From Streptomyces diastaticus subsp. diastaticus (GTDB lineage Bacteria > Actinomycetota > Actinomycetes > Streptomycetales > Streptomycetaceae), in NCBI RefSeq assembly GCF_011170125.1, contig NZ_BLLN01000003.1:310001-374000 (forward strand): a stretch of DNA of 64,000 nucleotides, given 5' to 3'. Made by a program: the position numbers and the translations under genes. The notes under the pieces were generated by a model. The model had not been told where the DNA came from. It ran no database searches and saw nothing but the letters and a program-made list of their open reading frames with translations. Shown in pieces: positions 45,064 through 52,839 of the stretch. How positions within the stretch are numbered: position 1 is the first letter of the stretch; each line of letters opens with the position of its first letter.

Positions 45064-46295
45064 TTGCGGCCGGACTTGTTGCGCAGGCTGATCATCAGGC
45101 CGACGCCCGCGCCGACGAGCAGGCCGACCCCGACGATCCACCAGACGCTGATCTGCGGGCCGTCCTCGTCCGCCGCCTGCTTCGCGGAGTCCTCGGCACT
45201 GGGCGTGTCCTCCGCGGACTTCGGCGCGGGGCCGGTGGCGTTCAACCCGGCGACCAGGTCGGTTCCGCCGAAGGAGCGAGGGTCGGTGCCGGTGGCGTGG
45301 GCGGTCAGGACGAGCTGGGCCCAGGCGGACGGGCCGGACTGCTTCGCCCAGGCCGGGCCGTTCTTCTCCAGCCAGGCCAGCGGCTTCTTCGCGGCGTCGG
45401 TCAGCCCGGCCGCGTGGAGCGCGGTCACCGCGTCGGCGGTGTTGCCGGTGTCGGGCTGGTCCTCGGCGCCCGGCATGGCGGAGGTCAGGTGGCCGTCCTT
45501 CTTGAGGACGTCGGCGAGGTGGGCGGCGCCGTTGGCGGCGGCCGCGCGGGCGTCGGCCGGCTTCTCGCAAGCGGTCTGCGCGGCGGACTCGCCCTCCGTG
45601 ACGACGAGGGAGGAGCCGAGGCCGCCGAGGACTCCGGCGGCGGTGGCGTCCTCGTTGGCGGTGAGGTCGCCGTTCTTCTCCGGCTGGAAGGCGAAGGCCC
45701 CGCCGTCGGCGCACTTCAGGCTGAGGCCGAGCAGGGCGTCCTCGGGGGTCTTGTCCTTCTTCGAGGTGACCGTGTCGGCCTTCGTGCCGGTGGCGGCGAG
45801 GGCGCCGACCACCAGCGAGGTCGAGTTGGTGTCGGTGTCGCCGCCGGGCACGTACCCCCAGCCGCCGTCGTCGTTCTGCGCCGCCTTCAGCCAGTCGACG
45901 GCCTTGCCGACCGCCTCGTCGTGGCCGCCGAGCGCGGCGAGCGCCTGCACGGCGGTGGCCGTCTGGTTGGTGTCGACCTGCGTCTTCGCGTCGCAGTCGG
46001 ACGACGGGTCGGCGCGGAACGGGGCGAAGGAACCGTCCTCACACTGCTGGCCGGTCAGCCAGTCGACGGCCTTCGCGGCCGGCTCGACCCCGGCGGTGTG
46101 CTGCGCGAGCAGCGCGAGGGACTGGCGGTAGACGCCGTCGTAGGCCGGGTCGCTGTCGCCGTACAGGCCCGAGGGCAGCTTCTTGACGGACGGGGCGGGG
46201 GAGTCCTCGGCGACGGCGGCCGGAGCGAAGGCGGCCGACGCCGCCGTCAGTGCGGTCAGCGCGGTGAGCGCCAGGGCGCTGCGACGGACGGTCAT
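45060..46295 (-). CDS. Membrane-anchored alpha/alpha-toroid protein, transcobalamin/intrinsic-factor-like
   Basis: This 411-residue exported protein has a signal peptide (residues 1-32, cleaved near AAVAED). Repeated helix-pair units follow with the prenyltransferase/squalene-cyclase repeat pattern: QTATAVQALAALGG, DDGGWGYVPGG, STSLVVGALAATG, DATAAGVLGGLGS and NTADAVTALHAAG. A linker and a C-terminal transmembrane helix (VWWIVGVGLLVGAGVGLMIS) complete it. The same alpha6/alpha6 barrel fold forms the cobalamin-binding domain of intrinsic factor and transcobalamin. As first gene behind a cobalamin riboswitch and directly ahead of an ECF transporter, it probably captures corrinoid at the cell surface. 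The start ATG 46293-46295 has AGGAGAGGG upstream. Confidence 0.85.
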   Translation of the reverse strand: MTVRRSALALTALTALTAASAAFAPAAVAEDSPAPSVKKLPSGLYGDSDPAYDGVYRQSLALLAQHTAGVEPAAKAVDWLTGQQCEDGSFAPFRADPSSDCDAKTQVDTNQTATAVQALAALGGHDEAVGKAVDWLKAAQNDDGGWGYVPGGDTDTNSTSLVVGALAATGTKADTVTSKKDKTPEDALLGLSLKCADGGAFAFQPEKNGDLTANEDATAAGVLGGLGSSLVVTEGESAAQTACEKPADARAAAANGAAHLADVLKKDGHLTSAMPGAEDQPDTGNTADAVTALHAAGLTDAAKKPLAWLEKNGPAWAKQSGPSAWAQLVLTAHATGTDPRSFGGTDLVAGLNATGPAPKSAEDTPSAEDSAKQAADEDGPQISVWWIVGVGLLVGAGVGLMISLRNKSGRK

Positions 46296-46378
46296 GGGTG
46301 GGAGCCCTCTCCTGAAGGAAGCCGGGCACGGGCGCACGCAAGCGCCGGGCTCCGGCTCCGTATGCCTCGACGGTGCCG

Positions 46379-46400
46379 GCCGCCGGAGGTCTCCGGCGGC
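46379..46400 (-). terminator. Expression-platform hairpin of the cobalamin riboswitch
   Basis: This 22-bp perfect palindrome (GCCGCCGGAG with CTCCGGCGGC) lies between the B12 box and the first start codon, on the transcript. It could act as a terminator or as a structure in the switch. Confidence 0.5.
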
Positions 46401-46404
46401 GTGA

Positions 46405-46530
46405 GCCGGTCATGAGTCCGAGGAGGCATTCCGGCTGTGCCGGCCCGACTGGCGGGCGGCTCACGGCTGCGGGTCAGCGCCGGATTCCCACCGGCTTCCC
46501 CTCACACGGTCCTGACGACGACCCGGTCAC
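46405..46530 (-). promoter_or_regulatory. Cobalamin riboswitch
   Basis: On the minus strand the conserved core reads GGGGAAGCCGGTGGGAATCC, then GGCGCTGACCCGCAGCCGTGA (complement of 46461-46501). It is followed by the B12 box AGCCGGAATGCCTCC (complement of about 46422-46436). These match the invariant elements of the cobalamin aptamer in the right order and spacing. It leads the five-gene ECF operon that starts at 46295. The exact boundaries are approximate. Expected behaviour is repression when cobalamin is plentiful. Confidence 0.88.
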
Positions 46531-46709
46531 TGTACCGGTGCGGGCGGACCGTGGGCCGGGGCCGCCGTCCGGGCGGTCGCGGGGGCCGGGAGCCCGTACG
46601 GCGCCCCGGTCCCGGCCGTGGTGCGAATCACCTGTTCCGGGGGTCCTGAACGGGCTACCTGCCGGTAGATTCGATGCTTCGTGAACGATCAAGACCGACC
46701 GCGCCGAAC

Positions 46710-46739
46710 TTGTTGCGGATCGGAGTCCCGGCGTAACCT
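46710..46739 (+). promoter_or_regulatory. Candidate promoter of the glycosyltransferase cassette
   Basis: TTGTTG (46710-46715) and TAACCT (46734-46739), spaced by 18 bp, lie 35 bp before the GTG at 46775. The match to a vegetative promoter is moderate. Confidence 0.3.
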
Positions 46740-46774
46740 CCCGGGACGTCGGGCTGGCAGAAGGGGGCCGGGTA

Positions 46775-48169
46775 GTGACCGCTGAGGCCATGGAGGCGGA
46801 CCCCGCGCGACAGGAACCCGCCCCGGAACCGGCCTCGGGCGATCGATCCGCGGACGAGGGCCGGCCCCTGCGCATCGCCCTCCTCACCTACAAGGGCGAC
46901 CCCTTCTGCGGCGGTCAGGGTGTCTACGTCCGCCACCTCTCCCGCGAACTGGCCCGCCTCGGCCACCACGTCGAGGTCATCGGTGCCCAGCCCTACCCCG
47001 TCCTCGACGAGGGTGTCGAGCTGACCGAGCTGGCCAGCCTCGACCTCTACCGCCAGCCCGACCCGTTCCGCACCCCGGGCCGTGGCGAGTACCGCGACTG
47101 GGTGGACGCGCTGGAGGTCGCCACCATGTGGACCGGCGGCTTCCCCGAGCCGCTCACCTTCAGCCTGCGCGCCCGCCGTCACCTCGCGGCCCTCGCCGGG
47201 CGGTTCGACGTGATCCACGACAACCAGACGCTCGGCTACGGCCTGCTCGGCGGTGCCCGCGCGCTCGGCGCCCCGCTCGTCACCACCGTGCACCACCCCA
47301 TCACCGTCGACCGGCAGCTGGAGCTGGCCGCCGCCGGCTCCTTCACGCGCCGCCTCTCGGTCCGCCGCTGGTACGGCTTCACGCGGATGCAGAAACGTGT
47401 CGCCCGGAAGCTGCCCTCGGTGCTCACCGTCTCCGGTACCTCCCGTCAGGAGATCGTCGGCCATTTCGGCGTCCGCCCCGAGCGGGTCCACGTCGTCCAC
47501 ATCGGTGCCGACACCGACCTCTTCTCGCCCGACCCGTCCGTCGCCGAGGTGCCCGGCAGGATCGTCACCACCTCCAGCGCCGACGTGCCGCTCAAGGGCC
47601 TCGTCCACCTGGTGGAGGCGCTCGCCAAACTCCGCACCGAGAACCCCGACGCCCACCTGGTCGTCGTCGGACGCCCCGCCGAGGACGGGCCCGTCGCCCA
47701 GGCCATCGAGCGGTTCGGCCTGACCGGCGCCATCGAGTTCGTCAAGGGCATCAGCGACACCGAACTGGTCGACCTGATCCGCTCCGCCGAGATCGCCTGC
47801 GTCCCCTCCCTCTACGAGGGGTTCTCGCTGCCCGCCGCCGAGGCCATGGCCACCGGCACCCCGCTGGTCGCCACCACCGGCGGCGCCATCCCCGAGGTCG
47901 CCGGGGCCGACGGCGACACCTGCCTCGCCGTGCCGCCCGGCGACGCCGGAGCCCTCGCCACCGCCCTCGGCAGGCTCCTCGCCGACCCCGGGCTGCGCCG
48001 CCGCCTCGGCACCGCGGGCCGCGCCCGCGTCCTCGCCAAGTTCACCTGGCGCCAGGCCGCCCTCGGCACGGTCGCCCACTACCGCCAGGCCATCGCCGGG
48101 AGCCCGGGCCGCCCCGCCGCCCCGGCCACCACCGCCCGACCCGACCGCGAAAGCAGGTCCACGTGCTGA
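46775..48169 (+). CDS. GT4-family glycosyltransferase
   Basis: This 464-residue GT-B enzyme has an N-terminal acceptor domain starting at RIALLTYKGDPFCGGQGVYV (residues 33-52). A nucleotide-sugar domain includes VVHIGADTDLFSP, TSSADVPLKGLVHLVEAL and the retaining GT4 E-x7-E motif in YEGFSLPAAEAMATGTPLVA (about residues 347-366). The donor is probably a UDP- or GDP-sugar. The GTG at 46775 has AAGGGGG upstream. The methyltransferase gene overlaps its end by 7 bp, and the toroid gene follows by a 4-bp overlap, so the three products probably act on one substrate. The substrate is unknown. Confidence 0.93.
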   Translation: MTAEAMEADPARQEPAPEPASGDRSADEGRPLRIALLTYKGDPFCGGQGVYVRHLSRELARLGHHVEVIGAQPYPVLDEGVELTELASLDLYRQPDPFRTPGRGEYRDWVDALEVATMWTGGFPEPLTFSLRARRHLAALAGRFDVIHDNQTLGYGLLGGARALGAPLVTTVHHPITVDRQLELAAAGSFTRRLSVRRWYGFTRMQKRVARKLPSVLTVSGTSRQEIVGHFGVRPERVHVVHIGADTDLFSPDPSVAEVPGRIVTTSSADVPLKGLVHLVEALAKLRTENPDAHLVVVGRPAEDGPVAQAIERFGLTGAIEFVKGISDTELVDLIRSAEIACVPSLYEGFSLPAAEAMATGTPLVATTGGAIPEVAGADGDTCLAVPPGDAGALATALGRLLADPGLRRRLGTAGRARVLAKFTWRQAALGTVAHYRQAIAGSPGRPAAPATTARPDRESRSTC

Positions 48170-48897
48170 CCGTCGACTTCACCCGCTTCCCGCTCGCCGC
48201 AGGCGACCGCGTGCTCGATCTGGGCTGCGGCGCGGGCCGCCACGCCTTCGAGTGCTACCGGCGCGGCGCGCAGGTGGTCGCGCTGGACCAGAACGCCGAG
48301 GAGATCCGCGAGGTCGCCACCTGGTTCGCGGCGATGAAGGAGGCCGGTGAGGCCCCCGCCGGAGCCACCGCCACCGCGATGGAGGGCGACGCCCTCAACC
48401 TGCCCTTCCCCGACGAGTCCTTCGACGTCGTCATCATCTCCGAGGTGATGGAGCACATCCCCGACGACAAGGGCGTCCTCGCCGAGATGGTCCGCGTGCT
48501 CAAGCCCGGCGGCCGCATCGCCGTCACCGTGCCCCGCTACGGACCCGAGAAGATCTGCTGGGCTCTCTCGGACGAGTACCACGAGGTCGAGGGCGGCCAC
48601 ATCCGCATCTACAAGGCCGACGAACTGATCGCCAAGATGCGCGGCGCGGGCCTCAAGCCCTACGGCACCCACCACGCGCACGCCCTGCACAGCCCCTACT
48701 GGTGGCTCAAGTGCGCCTTCGGCGTCGACAACGACAAGGCGCTGCCGGTGCGGGCGTACCACAAGCTGCTGGTCTGGGACATCATGAAGAAGCCCGCCCT
48801 GACGCGGGTCGCCGAGCAACTGCTCAACCCGGTCGTCGGCAAGAGCTTCGTCGCCTACGCCACCAAGCCGCACACCCCGACGGCGGCCGCCAAGTGA
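48163..48897 (+). CDS. SAM-dependent class I methyltransferase
   Basis: The 244-residue methyltransferase has motif I VLDLGCGAGRHA (residues 17-28), the acidic loop ALDQNAEEI, motif II SFDVVIISEVMEHIPDD and motif III LKPGGRIAVTVP. The C-terminal region (KALPVRAYHKLLVWDIMKKP) is an added helix-rich segment typical of the conserved streptomycete cassette. It overlaps the glycosyltransferase gene by 7 bp (GTGCTGA) and the next gene by 4 bp. The acceptor is unknown; co-occurrence suggests O- or C-methylation of a glycosylated lipid or secondary product. Confidence 0.92.
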   Translation: MLTVDFTRFPLAAGDRVLDLGCGAGRHAFECYRRGAQVVALDQNAEEIREVATWFAAMKEAGEAPAGATATAMEGDALNLPFPDESFDVVIISEVMEHIPDDKGVLAEMVRVLKPGGRIAVTVPRYGPEKICWALSDEYHEVEGGHIRIYKADELIAKMRGAGLKPYGTHHAHALHSPYWWLKCAFGVDNDKALPVRAYHKLLVWDIMKKPALTRVAEQLLNPVVGKSFVAYATKPHTPTAAAK

Positions 48898-49961
48898 CGT
48901 CGCCCCGGACGGAGCACCTGGTCCTGCCCGGGGTCCTCACCGAGCAGCAGGCCCGCGCCACCGTCGCCGGCCTGCTCTCCGTGCAGCGCGCCGACGGAGC
49001 CATACCGTGGTTCCGCGGGCACCACCTCGACCCGTGGGACCACACCGAGACCGCCATGGCGCTCGACGCCGCCGGCGAGCACGAGGCCGCCGCGCGCGCC
49101 TACGACTGGCTGGCCCGCCATCAGCTTCCCGACGGGTCCTGGTACGCCGCGTACGCCGACGGCGTGGCCGAGGAACCCACCGACCGGGGCCGTGAGTCCA
49201 ACTTCACCGCCTATGTCGCGGTCGGCGTCTGGCACCACTACCTGGCCACCGGCGACGACGCCTTCCTCGACCGGATGTGGCCGGTGGTCGCCGCCGCCGT
49301 CGAGCACGTCCTCGCCCTCCAGCAGCCCGGCGGGCAGATCGGCTGGAAGCGCGAGGCCGACGGCACCGCCGTCACCGACGCGCTGCTCACCGGCTCCTCC
49401 TCCATCCACCAGGCGCTGCGCTGCGCCCTGGCCATCGCCGAGCAGCGCGAGGAGCCCCGGCCCGACTGGGAACGCGCCACCGGCCTGCTCGCCCACGCGA
49501 TCCGCCGCCACCCCGAGCGGTTCCTCGACAAGGACCGCTACTCGATGGACTGGTACTACCCCGTCCTCGGCGGCGCCGTCACCGGCGAGGAGGCCAAGGC
49601 CCGCATCGACGAGGGCTGGGACCGCTTCGTCGTCCCGAAGCTCGGCGTGCGCTGCGTCGTGCCCAACCCGTGGGTCACCGGCGGCGAGAGCTGCGAACTG
49701 GCCCTCACCCTCTGGGTGATCGGCGAGTCCGACCGGGCCCTGGAGATCCTCCAGTCCGTCCAGCACCTGCGCGACGCCGCGAGCGGCCTGTACTGGACCG
49801 GGTACGTCTTCGAGGACGACACCGTCTGGCCGCGCGAACTCACCACCTGGACCGCCGGGTCGCTGCTCCTCGCGGTCGCCGCGCTCGGCGGTGACGAGCC
49901 GACCTGCGCCGTGTTCTCCGGCGCCCGGCTCCCGGCCGGCCCCGCCCCCGAGTGCTGCTGA
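48894..49961 (+). CDS. Alpha/alpha-toroid enzyme-like protein (prenyltransferase/glycosidase fold)
   Basis: The 355-residue cytosolic protein is built from helix pairs with QW-like patterns: LLSVQRADGAIPWFRGHHLD, WLARHQLPDGSWYAAYADG, VLALQQPGGQIGWKR and LRDAASGLYWTGYVF. This is the six-hairpin or squalene-cyclase-type toroid. An acidic pair DPWDHTETAMALD near residues 46-58 may be catalytic. There is no signal peptide, unlike the toroid protein of the cobalamin operon. The GTG start overlaps the methyltransferase stop (GTGA). Function unknown; a terpene- or sugar-processing role alongside the glycosyltransferase and methyltransferase is inferred from coupling only. Confidence 0.85.
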   Translation: MTSPRTEHLVLPGVLTEQQARATVAGLLSVQRADGAIPWFRGHHLDPWDHTETAMALDAAGEHEAAARAYDWLARHQLPDGSWYAAYADGVAEEPTDRGRESNFTAYVAVGVWHHYLATGDDAFLDRMWPVVAAAVEHVLALQQPGGQIGWKREADGTAVTDALLTGSSSIHQALRCALAIAEQREEPRPDWERATGLLAHAIRRHPERFLDKDRYSMDWYYPVLGGAVTGEEAKARIDEGWDRFVVPKLGVRCVVPNPWVTGGESCELALTLWVIGESDRALEILQSVQHLRDAASGLYWTGYVFEDDTVWPRELTTWTAGSLLLAVAALGGDEPTCAVFSGARLPAGPAPECC

Positions 49962-49987
49962 CCCGCACCGCACCCCCTGCACGCGAA

Positions 49988-50027
49988 GCGGCCCCGCCCT
50001 CCGGATCTCTCCGGAGGGCGGGGCCGC
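49988..50027. terminator. Strong bidirectional terminator
   Basis: A perfect 18-bp stem (49988-50005 with 50010-50027) with a TCTC loop lies between convergent genes. Confidence 0.9.
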
Positions 50028-50044
50028 CTCGTGGGGCCGCGCGG

Positions 50045-50899
50045 TCAGCCGCGCTGGATGCCCGTGGTGTCCTGGAGGACGCCGCGGCGGCCCTCCTGGG
50101 TCTGCGCGATCAGCGCCGCACCGCGCTGCTCGACCGCCAGGTACCAGTTGCCCGGGGCCAGTTCGGCGATCGGCGTCGGCGCGCCGTCCTCGCCGTAGAG
50201 CGGGCGGGCCACCGGCACCGCGAACCAGAACGGCGCGAACTCCCCGCCCTGCGACGGCGCCTGAGGCTGTGCCTGCTGCTGCGGCTGGGGCGCCTGCTGG
50301 CCCTGGGCCTGCTGGGCGTCGAAGGGCTGGCCGCCGTACGACTGGGGCTGGCCGGGCTGGGCGCCGTAGGGCTGCTGCGGGGCGCCCGGGTAGCCGTAAC
50401 CGCCCTGCGGCTGACCGCCGTACGGCTGCGGGGTCTGCGGCTTGGGAGCGCCGATGAGGGCGCCCTTGAGCGCGGGGACCAGCGGAGTGGCGACGGCGGC
50501 GCCCGCCAGGATCAGCGCGGCGATCAGGCCGAGGATGAGACCGGCACCCGCGTCCGGGCCGGCGCTGCCGGTGTCCAGCGAGCCACCCGGGTCGAAGATG
50601 GCGCCGAGCGCGCTCCACGCGGCGAAGACGGAGATGACGATGCCGGCCTGGGCGAGGTCGAGGCCGGCGACCTTGAGGGGGTTCGGGAGCATCCGGGCGA
50701 CCACGATCAGCGCGGCCCCGATGACGCCGGCGAGGTAGACACCCATCACGAGGGCTCCGTTGTCCCACGCCATCGGGAGCTCCACGCCCGCGCAGGCTGA
50801 GCCGTCACAGCTCCAGGTGGAGAGGAACGAGGCGACGAACAGCAGCACCGCTGCCACGATCACCACGCCGTCACCTCGTGTGAGAGAGCGGATATTCAC
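50045..50899 (-). CDS. Four-helix membrane protein with Gln/Pro-rich repeat region
   Basis: This 284-residue protein has about four transmembrane helices in residues 10-145: VVIVAAVLLFVASFLSTW, NGALVMGVYLAGVIGAALIV, IVISVFAAWSALGAIF and LGLIAALILAGAAVATPLVP. A cytoplasmic low-complexity stretch with repeated PYGGQP and YGAQPGQP units (about 155-220) follows. A short beta-rich C-terminal domain (NWYLAVEQRGAALIAQTQEG) ends it. The family, found in Streptomyces, has no assigned function. The start is GTG 50897-50899 (MNIRSLTRGDG), with GAAGGA upstream. It stands alone. Confidence 0.85.
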   Translation of the reverse strand: MNIRSLTRGDGVVIVAAVLLFVASFLSTWSCDGSACAGVELPMAWDNGALVMGVYLAGVIGAALIVVARMLPNPLKVAGLDLAQAGIVISVFAAWSALGAIFDPGGSLDTGSAGPDAGAGLILGLIAALILAGAAVATPLVPALKGALIGAPKPQTPQPYGGQPQGGYGYPGAPQQPYGAQPGQPQSYGGQPFDAQQAQGQQAPQPQQQAQPQAPSQGGEFAPFWFAVPVARPLYGEDGAPTPIAELAPGNWYLAVEQRGAALIAQTQEGRRGVLQDTTGIQRG

Positions 50900-51101
50900 T
50901 TCAGGTCCTTCGTCAGTCGTCTCGTGGTCAAGTGGGCGTCCGCTGTCGCCCTGGCTCAGGGCCGGTGCGAAGCGTGGGGGGTGACCCCCCATCGTACGGA
51001 GGACACTACCGCCCGTCCCCGTGGGGTGTCTGCCGGGAAAGGAGGTCTGTCAAGACCTGCACAGCCTCCCCCCGAGCCGCTCCCCGGGCGCCGGTCGACA
51101 C

Positions 51102-52067
51102 CTACCCGCGCAGGTGGAGGGTGATGCCGTCGGCCATCCCGCGGGCCGCCTTCTGACGCCAGTCCTCGTCCTTCAGCAGAGCGGCGTCCTGGGGGTCGCG
51201 CATGTTGCCGCACTCCACGAAGACCTTGGGGACCCTGGAGAGGTTGAGTCCGCCGAGGTCGTCGCGGACGTCGAGTCCGGTGCCGCCGCCGATGTAGTTG
51301 GAGGGCGCGGAACCGGTGTGCTCCACCAGCTTGCCCGCGATGCGCTCACCGAGGCGCCGGGAGGCGGTGACGATCGGCCGGGTGTCGGCGCCACCACCGT
51401 GCACGGCGGCCGGAAGGATCACGTGGAAGCCCCGGTGGCCCGCGGCGGTGGAGCCGTCGGCGTGCACGGAGACGACGGCGTCGGCCTTCGCCTCGTTGCC
51501 GATCCGGGCCCGCTCGTCGACGCACGGGCCGAACGGCCGGTCGCCGTCCTGGGTCAACTTGACGGTGGCGCCCCGCTCTTCGAGCACATCGCGCAGCCGG
51601 TGCGCCACGTCGAGGGTGAACTCCGCCTCCGCGTACCCGTCGTTGGTGGAGGTCCCGGTGGTGTCGCACTCCTTGCGGTGCGTCCCCACGTCGACCTGCC
51701 GGTTGATCTCGGCCGGGTGGTTCCGGTTCCCCGGGTTGTGGCCCGGGTCGACCACCACGGTCCTGCCCGCCAGCGGGCCCGAGGCCGGCTTCCGGGAGGA
51801 CTCGGTGCCGGAGGAGGGCTTCCCGGACGGTTCCGCCGACGCCTCCTCGTCCGGTTCCGGCGACGGCTCCCCGGAGGGCGAGGCGGGCGCGCTCACCGAG
51901 GGCGCGGCCGTGCCCCGCCCGTCCTCACCGTCGTCCCCGCCGGCGCCCAGCGCCTGCCACAGCAGCCAGCCGGCCAGCGCGGCGGGCACCACGGCCGCCG
52001 CGGCCACCAGCCCCCACCGGCGGCCCGCCGGGCGGTGCCCCTCGTCTGCTTCCCCGTCGTACGACAC
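51102..52067 (-). CDS. N-acetylmuramoyl-L-alanine amidase (Amidase_3), membrane-anchored
   Basis: The 321-residue cell-wall hydrolase has an N-terminal anchor helix (about residues 18-41, GLVAAAAVVPAALAGWLLWQ) and a Ser/Pro/Glu linker of about 55 residues. The zinc amidase domain from residue 100 has likely ligands His in VVVDPGHNPG, Glu in AEAEFTLD and His in VSVHADGS, and the catalytic Glu is in VFVECGNM. It should cleave the amide between MurNAc and the peptide stem. The GTG at 52065-52067 is the start. It sits 10 bp after the methyltransferase stop, so the two may be co-transcribed. Confidence 0.92.
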   Translation of the reverse strand: MSYDGEADEGHRPAGRRWGLVAAAAVVPAALAGWLLWQALGAGGDDGEDGRGTAAPSVSAPASPSGEPSPEPDEEASAEPSGKPSSGTESSRKPASGPLAGRTVVVDPGHNPGNRNHPAEINRQVDVGTHRKECDTTGTSTNDGYAEAEFTLDVAHRLRDVLEERGATVKLTQDGDRPFGPCVDERARIGNEAKADAVVSVHADGSTAAGHRGFHVILPAAVHGGGADTRPIVTASRRLGERIAGKLVEHTGSAPSNYIGGGTGLDVRDDLGGLNLSRVPKVFVECGNMRDPQDAALLKDEDWRQKAARGMADGITLHLRG

Positions 52068-52077
52068 GCCCGCGATG

Positions 52078-52743
52078 CTATCGGCGCCCGGCGTCCGGCG
52101 CGGACTTGCGGAGCACTCGCAGCGAACCTGTCACCGAGACCTCCGTGAACAGGCCCGACTCCAGCGCCCGCAGAAAGATCCGGTACGGGGCCTGGCCGCC
52201 GTCGGCCGGGTCGGGGAAGACGTCGTGGATCACCAGCAGGCCCCCGTCCGCCACCTTCGGCGCCCAGCCCTCGTAGTCGCCGCTCGCGTGCTCGTCGGTG
52301 TGGCCGCCGTCGACGAAGACCAGGCCGAGCGGGCCCTGCCACACCGCCGCCACCTGCGGGGACCGGCCGACCAGCGCCACCACGTGCTCCTCCAGACCCG
52401 CCGCGTGCAGCGTCCTGCGGAAGGTCGGCAGGGTGTCCATCCGGCCGACCACCGGGTCGACCACCTTGGGGTCGTGGTACTCCCAGCCGGGCTGCTGCTC
52501 CTCGCTGCCCCGGTGGTGGTCGACGGTGAGCGCGAGGACGCCCGCCCGCCGGGCCGCGTCGGCCAGCAGCACCGTGGAACGCCCGCAGTACGTGCCGACC
52601 TCCAGCAGCGGAAGCCCCAGCCCGGCCGCCCGTACGGCCGCGTCGTACAGCGCCAGCCCCTCGTCGACGGGCATGAAGCCCTTGGCGTTCTCGAACGCCG
52701 CGAGGACCGGGGCGGCGGGGACGGCGGCGGCCTGCTGTTCCAT
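52078..52743 (-). CDS. Class I SAM-dependent methyltransferase (Methyltransf_24)
   Basis: The 221-residue enzyme has LLEVGTYCGRSTVLLADAA as motif I (about residues 46-64), the acidic strand end ALTVDHHRGSEEQQ, GPLGLVFVDGGHTDEHASGD (motif IV region; the Asp and His resemble metal-dependent O-methyltransferases) and LLVIHDVFPDPADGG. It ends without extra domains. Substrate unknown. It precedes the amidase gene by 10 bp on the same strand. Confidence 0.9.
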   Translation of the reverse strand: MEQQAAAVPAAPVLAAFENAKGFMPVDEGLALYDAAVRAAGLGLPLLEVGTYCGRSTVLLADAARRAGVLALTVDHHRGSEEQQPGWEYHDPKVVDPVVGRMDTLPTFRRTLHAAGLEEHVVALVGRSPQVAAVWQGPLGLVFVDGGHTDEHASGDYEGWAPKVADGGLLVIHDVFPDPADGGQAPYRIFLRALESGLFTEVSVTGSLRVLRKSAPDAGRR

Positions 52744-52839
52744 GCGGGAGGCTCCAAGTGCGCGAATGGGGGGGCGACGGCCGACCCATCGTGCCGCACG
52801 TCCCCGGTGCGCGGACCGGCGGGGCGGCGGGGCCCGAGG

